In this document: in pieces, positions 36,031 to 46,954 of the stretch
Layout: the number at the start of each line of letters is the position of its first letter
How positions within the stretch are numbered: position 1 is the first letter of the stretch
DNA from: Omphalotus guepiniiformis
Taxonomy: Eukaryota > Basidiomycota > Agaricomycetes > Agaricales > Omphalotaceae
DNA length: 64,000 nt
Assembly: GCA_028554645.1 (NCBI GenBank)
Contig: JAQOOI010000019.1
Location: forward strand, 1,550,001-1,614,000
Direction: 5' to 3'
The notes under the pieces: model-generated
Seen by the model: only the letters and a program-made list of their open reading frames with translations
What the model was told of the DNA's origin: nothing
The model's database searches: none
Translations under genes and position numbers: made by a program

Positions 36031-37511
36031 TCACTGCGGTCGGAGCGCTCTAGTATGAGGGATCCGCTGTGTTTTCGCCGTAGCAGCCAATAAGAGGCTG
36101 GGCTCGCTTCCGTCACCCTTAACAGCCCAGTGAGCACAAGTTCAACCATCCAGCAACATAGAAACTCACTATAAAATCCGAAGGGAACCCAACGTCAAAC
36201 GGAATGATGCTCTCCAAGTACTTGATCTGCTCCTCCGTCAAGGAGATATCCAGCGCCTTGATGTTTTCTTTCAAATTCTCGACTTTCCGGCCGCCGATGA
36301 CGGGGAAGACGTGTGTAGTCTTCTGCATCACGTACGCAATTGCCACTGTGAACATCGTCGTTAGCATAAACATCTGGTATGGATCATGAACCAGGGAAAA
36401 TTCATACCCGCACTAATACTCTCTGTTCCAATCTCAGCCGCAACCTTCTCCAGCGCGCGCGACATCTTCACTTCGTCCTCCGTTCTCTGCCAATCAGTCC
36501 CGTACGATCGACCTTTCTCTCCCGTCTCCCGACGGCGCTCTTCCTCGGCGTCTGTACGAAGTTTCCCCCCGGCGAGGACACTCCATGGGGCGAGGGCAAG
36601 GCCTACGATAAAGGAGCATCAGAGACTCAGAATGTTTCGATGAACCGCGGACTCACCAAGTGAACGAGCCATGGGAATGATATCGCGCTCGAAAGAACGG
36701 TCCATGATATTCCATTTCCCTTGGTAAATAACGAACGGCGTTTTTCCGTGATCTTTCGCATACTGATTGGCTTGTGCGACGACCCATGCAGGCGTATCGG
36801 AAATACCCTGTTAGAAGAGCCAATATAAGAAACATCCATGAAGACAAGACATGAAGAACTCGCCAGATAGAGGGCTTTGCCTTGGGCGACAATATTGTGA
36901 AGATTGTCCATCACCTCCTCGATAGAGGTATCAAAGTCCCACCAGTGCAGGTACAAGATGTCGATATACGACGTTCGAAGTTTCTTCAAACTAGCTTCGA
37001 GACTGACATGTAGAGACTTTGCGCCATTGCCGACATAGCTGACTTGCTGCTTGATATTATCGAATCCCGCCTTGTAGTTTGTCGTGTACTGGAAGGGTGA
37101 AAAGGGTGAGTAATCACATGTAAATCCTTCCTTCGAACAAAGATACATGCCTTGGTTGCGATGACCATCTGGTCGCGAATTCCACGCGATTCCAGCCACT
37201 CCCCAATGAACTCTTCCGAGGTTTCTTGTTGGCTAGATTCGGATTAAACACTCAGCACAACAGTGCGATGTTCAGCGAGAAACTCACTAATTATTCGCAG
37301 TGTCAATGAAATTACCACCCATTTCATAATACGCATCCAACAACTTGAAGCTCGATTCTTTATCCATGGAACCCATGAAGCCACCCCACTTGTCACCGAT
37401 GCTCATAGCGCCGAGGGTTATGGGCGATACGCGCAAGCCAGCGCGTGGCGAGAGGATCCTGTAGAGACCAAGCTTGGTGGGAGGTTCGGGTGCAGGTGCA
37501 AAGATAGACAT
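36031..37511 (-). CDS. Aldo/keto reductase, aryl-alcohol dehydrogenase (AAD) type
   Basis: Seven minus-strand exons (37511-37288, 37232-37151, 37088-36864, 36807-36657, 36602-36408, 36345-36170, 36117-36031) join to 379 residues, the usual AAD length. The catalytic tetrad is present: Asp in [10 protein letters not shown], Tyr in [10 protein letters not shown], Lys in MVIATKY and His in [24 protein letters not shown] is the C-terminal nucleotide-binding signature. Such NADPH enzymes reduce aryl aldehydes in lignin-degrading and secondary metabolism; the substrate here is unknown. Two introns (37150-37089 and 36863-36808) can be removed only with GC donors (GCATGT, GCGAGT), since no GT keeps the conserved ATKY and YLGISD joins. 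Confidence 0.9.
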
Positions 37512-39000
37512 GGTTGTGGTTGTGGATGTAAGAGTTTAATTGGGGTTGAGGTACAGATATTTTGAGAAAGGCGGGTTTATATATGCTAGGTAGATATGAT
37601 CTCATTATTTTTGAGATGACCAAGATCGGTATACGAGTTGTCTATGATCGGTAAAATTCCTACGCGTAGACGGAAGAGCGGGCGAGCCGGGATTTGTTGG
37701 CTGACACAATTCGCGAATTATTCGCGAGTTCGTCGTTGCTCAGCAGTGGTCATAAAGCCTTTTTCGTCAACTCGGCGGGAGCGTGTTTTTCTAGGCATCT
37801 CGGCTATAAGGGAATAGTGTTATTTATTTCATCTTATCCTGCACTCGTGCTCGCCACGCGCCAGCGTTGGCCCAGTTCAAGTATTGAAGAAAAAGGGAAG
37901 TAGATGTGGACGAGGAGGTAATGGCATGAAGACGCAAGAGTTTTACGGAGATGATAAGAACTTAAGGGCGGGTGGTGACAGTGTCGTATAGTGCAATTGC
38001 TCTCGAGTCTCACCACTGGCCATGTTCTGATCATCAAAGGTAAGCACGGCTAAGCGCTACGCGTTTGCGCACCATCTCCCTAAATTCTTCGATCGTGGCT
38101 TCAAACCTGCTTCAAACAGCAACTATAACATTACACGTCAACCTTCGCCTTGCGTCGTCACGGACGGTCGTCGACATCCTGAGGCAGGCCTGAAGCTTGA
38201 AGACTTGTTCCTCGTCGTGAATCTACGCATCAGATGTGAATAGATATGCCATTCCTCGCTTTTGAATGTTCCTCGAGTCTTTTGTGTTCACGCGAGACTT
38301 ATATACAGTAACACGGAAGTGCACTTTGAACGCGGGGGTGACCACTTCAGGCTACTTATTATTGTACATGGCTTGCTATTCCATTCCAGATTATATTCAA
38401 CAACATATCGACCCAGGCCATTACCCGCAGCATTCGGAATACCTGTTCAAGGCCACATTAACAAGCAGATGGGGTTGTTGCCATATCCGATTCCTAGTCG
38501 AATGCGTGAACGGCCGCATCTTGACTCTTGAGGCGTGGATTGCGGTGAAAAAAAAGGGCACAAGACTTGACAATAGTGGCCGTAAGTGAAGATGTGGGGC
38601 ACCGCCGATCGATTACGACTTGTTAAAATCTTAAATTTAACGAACAACATCTAAAGCGCCTACATACCGCAATCTTACAGCCTGTTTGAACTTTTAGAAT
38701 TGAGCACCCCCTCTAAGAAAGCTATTTATTTTGCACTTGTAGCACTCGTATCGACACGAAGTTCAGAGATTGCACAGAGGATCCCTGGGGGAAGTTTCCT
38801 GGTTATGATATACTGTATACATGCTAATTGAATTGTTAGGTTAGTGAAATTCGTAGAAAATTATGATGAGACAGTGCCTGCCAAAATACAGTCTCCAGAC
38901 AGATTCTACCAGAGCTATACCAATACCAATAAATTAATACTACATGGCATTGGTCCGTATGTACCTTCGTCCAAGAAGACCTTTGAAAGACTATACAATT
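37512..39000. other. Intergenic region
   Basis: About 1.5 kb without a recognised gene. Short plus-strand frames around 38262-38589 have no motif or splice context. Confidence 0.45.
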
Positions 39001-40408
39001 CTATACGTACGCAGGAGGAGGATCCTCCGAGTCAGGATACATATCGTTCGCCCCCGCACCGAGTCCCGCCGATGAGGATGAAGGAGAAGGGTGCACCAGT
39101 TCCTGGGGGGTTGATACATCAGAGCTCAAATTTTGTCGTCGTACCAGTCCCTTGACTGCGAGCAGCTGTGCATGATGGATTCCCCCATCGACAGATCGAC
39201 TTGGAGTACTCTTCCCGTTAACGCCACTCGACGAGGTTGAGGGGGTATTTGTACTCGTCAGGGACTCGACTGGTGCAGGTTCATTTGCATGAACGCGTGC
39301 CCGGGGGGCCGCTGTGTTCATACTGGAACCGCTTACTGGTAAGCTGGATGTGTTCAGATAGGATGAGCTATGAGTCGCTAGGACGCTAATAGGCTGAGAC
39401 CGAGCTATTCCAATAGGAGTGTTGAACGGATTGATCTTAATGCGGTCATCACGAATGTTTTGCTGACGACGTCGACGGCGACAGTAGAATATAGCAGCTA
39501 CAATCGCGAGACCAACAACGACCACCGGAACAACCACAGCAGCGGCCACAATACCGGATGTGCTCGTCTTGCTTGAAGATGGAGAGTCCAGCTGGCTAGA
39601 TGGTGATGTTGATACAGAAGAAGGGGAAGGAAGGGAAGAAGAGGAGTCCGATACACCATCATCAAACCTATCAATAATCTCATGAAACAGCTTTGTGCAG
39701 CGACAGATAGGACATACGTACGAATAGACGATCGAGTCAAGGAGAACCAATGATTTATTACCGCCGACGCGGCCATTTTGTATCGTCAGAGTATGATCAC
39801 CGGGTAATAGCGAGGTCGTTGAAAAGACAGAGACGTTATAATCGTACCCAGGTATACCCGGTGCTGCTTTGACGAACGTCCCCACAATCTCCCCGTCAAT
39901 GATAAAGGTCATGTCTGAATTCCCATCAGGTGAGGTGGTACTAGTCAACGCAAGGACACAAAACACATAAACTGCAGTACCTGAAGAGTTTCGGGTGAAT
40001 TCAGATTCAGTTCAACCTTCAAGAAAAGAACGCTACCATTGAAGGTTACGCTTGCCGTGAGGGTCTGATTGGGAAATTCTTGGCTTCCAAGGATAGAGTT
40101 GAACTTTTTTTTTTTTTTTTGAAAAGGAATCAAATCTTGGAACGCGAAGGGGACAGCAAAAGGAGATTATTGCGTACAGTTCCGTCGTGCCAAGTACCAT
40201 CGAATAGCTTAGAGGGGTCTAGGTGTGCAGTACATTCATCACAATCCGTTCCAGGATTCCATGCACCACTAGGAAGATACGTTATCGTGGAACCACCAAC
40301 TCCCGAGTTCGTATCATCGATGGTAACGTTAATGAGCGTGCCAAATGCAACTTGAAACGGACAGAGAACCAGAAACCAGACCAGAAGGACCAATTGTAGA
40401 TGCAGCAT
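39001..40408 (-). CDS. Serine-rich single-pass membrane protein, family copy C
   Basis: Minus-strand exons 40408-40178, 40103-40037, 39980-39722 and 39667-39001 give 407 residues with the same architecture and intron positions as copies A, B and D. Signal peptide MLHLQLVLLVWFLVL, ectodomain with LINVTIDD and GTDCDECTAHLDP, SDMTFIIDGEIVGTFVKAAPG, Ser-rich stalk, helix GIVAAAVVVPVVVVGLAIV, then CRRRRRQQ and a tail ending EDPPPAYV at the very C-terminus, a PPxY motif. Intron 3 is 54 nt and in frame, so it could be read through without a stop. The copy is inverted relative to the others and shares several hundred bp of upstream flank with copy E. Confidence 0.82.
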
Positions 40409-41077
40409 AGCAACCTCGGAGAAGATGAAAGGAAGCAAAGAGGATGGTGGCAACTGAGAGAGGATGTTACTGTAATCCGACAGCAAATTAGCCTATACCT
40501 CCCAACATTTTGTTTTTGATGATTTCTGGGTCCACGTGCTGAAACCTGCTGAAACACCAGCTACGGAACGTATGTAATGATAGCATCAGAAAATACTGCA
40601 GTGCCGTTGATAACTTTCTCTGCATCGCTGTCGCCTGTTCAACGATCTCTCCGCCAATGTGTCGGCCAAAGAAGGAAGTGACAGTAGTCAAATTCAAGTT
40701 CGTCTTCTAGCAAGCCGGACGTCAAAATACTTGTCAATGTAGCCTGATGCTGCTCGTCGCCATTAGATTCTGAGAAGAAGGGAAAGCTCAGGGAAAGCCG
40801 GGGGAAAGCTCAACGAAAAGGCCAAGAGAACTTAGAGGGGGCACTGGATAGTACAAACAAACTTGTTTGGTCGCCGCGTTTACCTTCCCGGTCCGGTAAA
40901 ATATTGAGGTACATCCTGGGTACTTACATCTCCCCTCAGAGGTTGGTTCCAATTCCAAATTTTAGGCTCCAGGTCGCGGATAAAATTGGGAATTTGAGGT
41001 CAAATGTTAGATCCATAGCCCGAACAGAATCCATCGCATTGATGCCGCTGCGCATATGTTAGATCACATATCGATAA
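40409..41077. repeat. Duplicated 5' flank of copy C
   Basis: Read on the minus strand, about 40409-40880 aligns with 57885-58257 upstream of copy E. It includes a near-palindrome (ACCAAACAAGTTTGTTTGTA) and GCGACGAGCAGCATC. The parts next to the start codon also match copies B and D. Confidence 0.7.
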
Positions 41078-42143
41078 TCAACCACCCTCCTTTTCTCCTT
41101 CTCCCTTCGATTCCGCCTGAATTCTCCTTTCTCTTCTTCGCTTCACATCCCAATTATACACCCTCGCCATATTAACCTCCATCATCGTAAGCTGTTCCCT
41201 CAAAAACTCCAAATCTTCCACCACACCCGCAAGATTCGTCTCTGCCGCATCGAGTTTGGATTTTAGAAGCGAGATAGCAGAGGGGATTTTGTATGATAAC
41301 ATCACGTTTGCCTAACAAAAATTTGAACTCGATCAGGAAAGTCTTTCGATTTGATGGAGATGGAGCGAGGTGAACGCACGCCTAGCCATAGATAAACCGT
41401 GTCAGTCTCCTCTAATTCCGCTTCAGCGAATAAGGTATCATTAAGCTCGAAAGTTGTCTTGAGGGGTTTTGCCTTTCCTCCGCCTTCGCTATCGTCGTCT
41501 AGATCGTCATCTAAATCGTCCTCATCGTCACCTGATTTGGCGCTTCCACCGGCCTAAGAACACGCATGTAGCAGGGAAAACATGCAGGAGGAGTCGAAGA
41601 GAACACACCTGCCTCTCCTGTAAATACTCCACCATACTCAGTGTCTTTTTGATATCCGGTATCTTCTCCTCAAGCCCCCTCCTTCGCTGCGTCAAGTTCG
41701 CGTCCATGTACCGGTATTTTCTAGTAAACGCTCAGCATCAGTCATGAATATCTCTCCTATCTCAAGACAAATGGCGATGTCGAGGACGCAGGAATGGCTG
41801 TAAAAGCAACATCATAGAAAAGACCGACGCGTAAGAAGACTCACGCTATCGCATCCTGAAACCTCTTCAGCGGTGCCTCAACCTCAGCATCCGGCCCACC
41901 GATATACTCCTCCACATCTGCCTAACAGTGATTAGAGCATAGATCCATGCCGAGCATTATATCGTTTAGAAGTCCAGGTTTTTGTTTGAGCAAATAGAGG
42001 ATTTGGAAACCAAAAGTGAGATCAGAAATGAACTTGATAAGAAGATAAAGCGAGATATATCATACGATAAAAGGAGCTTTTGGTATCCCTCTTGGGTTTC
42101 GTTCATCTGTTAGGACTGTTTGTGAGGACGAAGACGAAGACAT
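41078..42143 (-). CDS. PAC10: Prefoldin subunit 3 (PAC10/VBP1 homologue)
   Basis: Minus-strand exons 42143-42066, 41921-41845, 41720-41609, 41553-41380 and 41311-41078 give 224 residues. NPRGIPKAPFI, then ADVEEYIGG and FQDAIAKYRYMD form the start of the N-terminal coiled coil. An acidic linker (DDEDDLDDDLDDD) follows, then TDTVYLWLGANVMLSYK (the beta hairpins) and the second coiled coil with AAETNLAGVVEDLEFLREQ and ARVYNWDVKRRR. Prefoldin is a hexameric cytosolic chaperone that hands actin and tubulin to the CCT chaperonin; subunit 3 is an alpha-type subunit. Gene intact and of normal length. Confidence 0.93.
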
Positions 42144-42184
42144 GAGTTATGGCTGATGAGCAGAAGAGGCTGACGGTCCGGTAG

Positions 42185-42767
42185 TCGGAGTTTTAACGTT
42201 TGACCTCCGCCCCGCGGCATAATGCCGGCTTACTGTGTCACACTCATCTCATTTCAACGAACTGCTGCATACACTAAACTTTTCAATCTCTTCGTCTCAG
42301 TAGCATCGCCTCGAGAGGATACCACATGTATATCAAGAATGTAGCGCCGACTTCAATGCGCTCAAGTCTGCTCTGGTTTCTCCCGTGATCATCAGACGCA
42401 TATACCCAGTTCAAAGTTCAAAGTTCAAACTCTAACGTCTTCATGTTGATTCCTAGGTCTCATGGAAATCTACTTCTCTCGTTTGGTTATCATTCTCTGC
42501 TGCAGGTTCTGTCGCGGCCAGCAAAGCATCGACACACCGTCTTCGACCCCTTCGTTCCTCGCCTTCTTTGCGCGGTGAGGTCTTTGAAAAGGAACAGCGA
42601 TGCATACAGAGTTACAAACGGCACTGTTGCATGATGTTATCAGTACATGCCAGTTGCTAACATGATCATCACAGCAAAATGCTGGGGAGGTATAGGTCAA
42701 TTGCGGGATTACTTAACATCCTCCGTTGCCATCCTCTTTGCTTCCTGTCGTCTTCTCCGAGTTTGCT
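42185..42767 (+). repeat. Duplicated 5' flank of copy D
   Basis: Closely related, in the same orientation, to about 57395-58257 upstream of copy E. Shared blocks include TTTGACYTCCGCC, GCGGCATA, AGTAGCATCGCCTCGA and GATCATCAGACGCATATA. Confidence 0.75.
42483..42562 (+). pseudogene. Relic of a copy A-like exon 4
   Basis: TCATTCTCTGCTGC followed by GCCAGCAAAGCATC, ACACACCGTC and CCCCTTCGTTCC match the membrane-proximal coding region of copy A (about 11810-11895) with small deletions. No reading frame survives. Confidence 0.6.
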
Positions 42768-44329
42768 ATGCTATGTCTACAAGTGGTCCTGCTTGTCTGG
42801 TTGCTTTCTCGGTTTCACTTTGCGGCTGGCAAGCTTATTAATGTTACCATCGACGATACGAACCCGGGACCCAGTGGTTCGACGATAACGTATCTTCCTG
42901 ATGGGGCTTGGAATCTTGGAACGGATTGTAATGTATGTACTGCACATCCAGACCCCGCTCAGTTATTGGATGGTACTTGGCACGATGGAACGGTACGTAA
43001 TAACCTCCTTTTTTTGTCTTTCGCAGTTCTAAGATTTGATTCGTTCTCAAAAGTTCAATCCTCCTGGGATCAATAATTTCCCCAATCAGACCCTTACAGC
43101 AAGTGTAAGCTTTAATGGTATGTTTTCTTCGCAATCATCTCTAAGCTTTGTTGTTGTTGAAACTCTTCAGGGACTGCGGTTTATGTCTTCTGTGTCCTTG
43201 CACGAACTACCACCTCACCTGATTGGAATTCAGACATGACCTTCATCATTGACGGAGAGTCAGTGGGGACGTTCGTTAAAGCAGCACCCGGTACAACTGG
43301 GTATGACTACAACGTCTCAGTTTTCTCAACGACCTCGCTATCACCGGGTGCTCATACTTTATCGATACAAAATGGTCACGTCAACGGCAATACATCATTG
43401 GTGATTCTCGACTCGATTGTCTATTCGTACGTATGTCCTATCTGTCGATGCACAGAGATGTTCATGAGATAATTGATAGGTTTGATGATGGTGTATCAGA
43501 CTCTTCTTCCTCCCCCCCTTCTTCATCATCAACATCAGCATTTTCAAGTCCTACTACACAATCTAGCCTGTTGGATCCTTCATCTTCAAGCGAGACGAGC
43601 ACATCCGGTATCGTGACCGCTGCCAAAGACTCTTCTCCTTCCTCTTCTTCCCCCCTCTCTTCCTCCTCTTCTCCCCTCCCTTCCTCCTCTTCTCCCCTCC
43701 CTTCCTCCTCTTCCCCCCTCCCTTCCCCCTTTTCAGTTTCAACATCAGCATCATCAAGTTCTACCACACCGGTTAGCCTGTCGGATCCTTCATCCTCAAG
43801 CAAGAAAAGCAAATCCGGTATCGTGGCCGCTGCCGTGGTTGTTCCGGTAGTCGTCGTCGGGCTTGCTGTCGTAGCAGCCATATTCTACTGTCGCCGTCGA
43901 CGTCGCCAGCAAACCATTCACTATAACTGCAGCAATGTTGATCTGCTCGACCCTCCTATCGGAACAACTCGGGACGAGCCTGTTAGCATCCTAGCGACTA
44001 ATGGCTCATCCTATCATCCAACTCCCCTAATGACCCTAATGAGTACAATAACACCATCAACTTCGTCGTATTTGACGTCCAGCGGCGTCAACGGGAAGAG
44101 TACTCTAGGTCGAACTGTCGATGGGGGGATCCATTATGCACAGCCGCTCGTAGTTAAGGGACTGATAGGACAGGATTTGAGTCCTGGTGTATCAGGACCG
44201 GGGCTGGTACCACATTCTATGGATACTCCTCTTTCGTCCTCGTCGGGACTTGTTAGCGCGCCGGGGACCGTAGTTAATGTAGAAGGTGATGTGTACGTTG
44301 ATGAGGATCCTCCTCCTGCGTATGTATAG
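42768..44329 (+). CDS. Serine-rich single-pass membrane protein, family copy D
   Basis: Exons 42768-42992, 43054-43117, 43171-43426 and 43480-44329 give 464 residues. Signal peptide MLCLQVVLLVWLL, ectodomain (LINVTIDDTNPGPSGSTITY, GTDCNVCTAHPDP, then SDMTFIIDGESVGTF), a doubled Ser/Pro stalk, membrane helix GIVAAAVVVPVVVVGLAVV, CRRRRRQQ and a tail ending DEDPPPAYV (PPxY). The stalk holds an extra block, DPSSSSETSTSGIVTAA, which repeats the normal pre-membrane sequence and the first residues of the helix. A 21 bp repeat coding SSSSPLP follows, so the stalk has grown by internal duplication. All splice sites are canonical. Confidence 0.82.
43660..43722 (+). repeat. 21 bp minisatellite in the copy D stalk
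   Basis: Three near-identical 21 bp pyrimidine-only units (43660, 43681, 43702), flanked by degenerate ones. They encode a Ser/Pro/Leu heptad and keep frame. Confidence 0.8.
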
Positions 44330-45237
44330 ACCTTTGAGGAAATTATTGTTTTTGGAATTCGCAGCCCGTGGAGTTTTTCAACTTTTTTGGTACATGAATG
44401 AAACTGGCTTATTTCATCTGTACAGTCTTTCGCTTCTTTAAGCAGTCAGTACATATTTACAGACTATGTAGTACGAATTTATAGGTATGGCTCTGGTAGT
44501 ATCTGTCTCAGTCTGGTACTGTATTTTGGCACTATTTCCGCCCACTTCTACATACTTAGTGAAGTAATAGTTCAATACCAGGTTCGTTAGGGGTTCTTTG
44601 CAATCTGATCTGGTACTGTATTTTGGCACACTTTTCTACTTACACTAATGATTCAATACCAGATTCCCCAGGGTTCCCTCTGTGCAATCTGAAGTTCGTG
44701 GAGAGAAGAGGAACATCACGATTTGTAAGTATCAAGCTGATTCAGTGTGATTCTGCGATTTCTTCCTCGGCGTTCTTTCGCTTTCGGTTGGTCGATTGGT
44801 ACATTCCTGGTACGTTGGGTGTAAGTTGTGGCGCTCTAGAATCCTAGCCTCTTACCCAAGGTCTTCTTCTTATCTGAGGTATCTACTGCGCAAGTGCCCG
44901 CTGCCTGAATTCCCAATAATATAAACACACGAGTACGAGGTCACATTGGACTTCGATCCTCGGCAGGCCTGTTCCTCTTGCGGATGACACAACGTCACTC
45001 TCATCCAAACTAGGGTGAGCCACGCAAAGTGCTATAGTTTCCGAGATAGCGAGATCGAACAGGGGATATGTAGCTTCTGTGAACCCCTTGAGTACCCTTT
45101 TTACTATGTATATACGATGATGACGTACAGTACATAGGCTTCCTCGTGAGGCTGGCGGCCTACATACTGTACATACACCTGTGTAGGTCCATATCGTATT
45201 TATATCTGTCCATCAAAGGCCGGAACTCGTAAACCTG
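44330..45237. other. Intergenic region
   Basis: 3' flank of copy D, where ACTGTATTTTGGCAC occurs twice (about 44518 and 44617), then the promoter of the DUF7330 gene. No gene seen. Confidence 0.45.
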
Positions 45238-45245
45238 TATATAAA
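45238..45245 (+). promoter_or_regulatory. TATA element of the DUF7330 gene
   Basis: TATATAAA 63 bp upstream of the start codon. Confidence 0.5.
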
Positions 45246-45307
45246 CTTCGAGGACCGTGTGGGTGTCCCCCATTCTCGAGCTGTAAAGCCCATCCCCAAC
45301 ATCTACC

Positions 45308-46030
45308 ATGTTGCCTAAAGTACGACCCACAAACTACGCATATTTCATCAGCGAAGACCAGTCGCTCGTCAAGAACCTCATCATTGACCCATCTCTTCAT
45401 ATCCCCGAAACTCTCCTCCCTGATGGAGTGAAGAAGCTGTCGAAGAAGGATAAGCAGAATCTGCTTTTGAGTACTACCAGTGGAAATGGCATTAAAGGTG
45501 GCATTGATGTTGAAGTTCATCTTGTTTCGGAGCTATGTTCTAGATCACTGGAGGGGAGAGCGAGTGCAGGCGCAGTGATTCAGTGTACCACCAACTCTGG
45601 GGATATTTCTGTTAAAATGAAAACAACCCCAACTCACTCCCTCCCCTTTTTCCATCTAACCGCAACCTCCCTCAGGGGCAAAATTCGCCTCTCCCTCCCC
45701 CGCTCCTTCACTGGTCCTATCAGGATTATATCCTGCGAAGTAACTTTCTCCCCGCCATTCGCTGAATCTCTAACCACCTTATCGGAGATATCGGTGCAAA
45801 CTACGTACTTGAGGACCGTGATATCAAGAAGGCAGTACTTTTTAGGGGAGGTCTCCAAGTGGGCCCCAGACGATCATGGGGAGGCGCCTCAATATGATGA
45901 AGTTGTTGCGGAGACGAGCGGAAATGATGTTTTTGTGTGTTTTGAGGATGAGGATTGGCCAGCGCCGCCAACGCCGCCACAATTGCCTGTAGTGAGAAAG
46001 ATAACTAGCGCCAAGCCAAGGGCTATGTAG
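45308..46030 (+). CDS. DUF7330-type basidiomycete protein
   Basis: Intronless, 240 residues. It starts in good context (CTACCATGTTG). RPTNYAYFISEDQSLVKNL, then IDPSLHIPETLLP, GIDVEVHLVSE, TTNSGDISVKM and GKIRLSLPRSFTGPI form the run of short beta strands typical of the DUF7330 fold, in which NGSV/SGDI-like turns recur. FLGEVSKW and a closing VFVCFEDEDW complete the pattern. The biochemical role of the family is unknown. No signal peptide or membrane helix, so probably cytosolic. The short C-terminal extension (PAPPTPPQLPVVRK) is proline-rich. Confidence 0.75.
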   Translation: MLPKVRPTNYAYFISEDQSLVKNLIIDPSLHIPETLLPDGVKKLSKKDKQNLLLSTTSGNGIKGGIDVEVHLVSELCSRSLEGRASAGAVIQCTTNSGDISVKMKTTPTHSLPFFHLTATSLRGKIRLSLPRSFTGPIRIISCEVTFSPPFAESLTTLSEISVQTTYLRTVISRRQYFLGEVSKWAPDDHGEAPQYDEVVAETSGNDVFVCFEDEDWPAPPTPPQLPVVRKITSAKPRAM

Positions 46031-46954
46031 TTATCTGTAGCACGTGTAGAACGTGTAGCTCTAGATAGCTCAAGGCTAGTAGGCAGTAACAGTCAAAAAT
46101 ATTATTCTTCATTCTTGTATTCTATATAGCATCAACCAAGTTCTATGTAGTTATATACTTTATGAGCCACATTTTAGTGGAAGAGAATGTTTCTTTTTTT
46201 AACTTGCATTTATTTTATTTCAGCAAAATTGGCAGTCCGCAGATTTTGAAAAAATGCCACCACCAATAATGCTGTTAACAGAGTACAAGTAGATTTATTC
46301 TGTAGTAGGAACACCTGTAGTCCGGCCGTCCTGAGGTGCGGTCCCTGCGAGGTCGTCGTTGTGTCTCTCCAGAGTCCTTCAAGTTGGACCCAATATGTAT
46401 ATTACTTACTTCCTTCCTATTGGGTACCCAACGAATGGCTGGTAATCTCTGGGAATACACCGCTACTCTTGTGCGAATAGAATTGCTAGGTCGGTTCCGT
46501 CTTCGTCCGCATAAAAATCGAGTAAATTGCTGCTCTTCGAAGTTGTACTTACTCCTCGGAGACCTTGAACAGGCTTGATACATGATTTCTCTCCTTCACG
46601 TACCCATACTAATGTACTCGCCTCTTCAACCCAGCTTTTACTCTATCCATCCCAATGGCCCAATGGTCGGCGGTCCAGGACGGAGACATGCGGCGAAAAC
46701 ACTCTTTTCTCACTGTGGCACACGTCAAGCTATTATCAATCGATAGACGTAGTATGTAAACCGAATACAGTCATGGCTTTTACTCACGAAATTTATATAT
46801 AACCGGAGTAAATTCTTGGCTTATGGCCATCGTTCTCTATCCTTCTGGTTCATTCTAGGTACCTACATATCGGTAGGAGAAAGAAAAGACTCGGATTCGT
46901 TCACTACTCGCGGATTCTTTTCTTTTTCATCGATACTCTTAACCCTTATCGACC
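46031..46954. other. Intergenic region
   Basis: About 0.9 kb; short frames only, no motif. The part next to 46955 is the transporter promoter. Confidence 0.45.

Noticed and set aside
43462..43881. 139-codon acidic minus-strand frame
   Set aside because: Antisense of the pyrimidine-rich Ser/Pro minisatellite in copy D.
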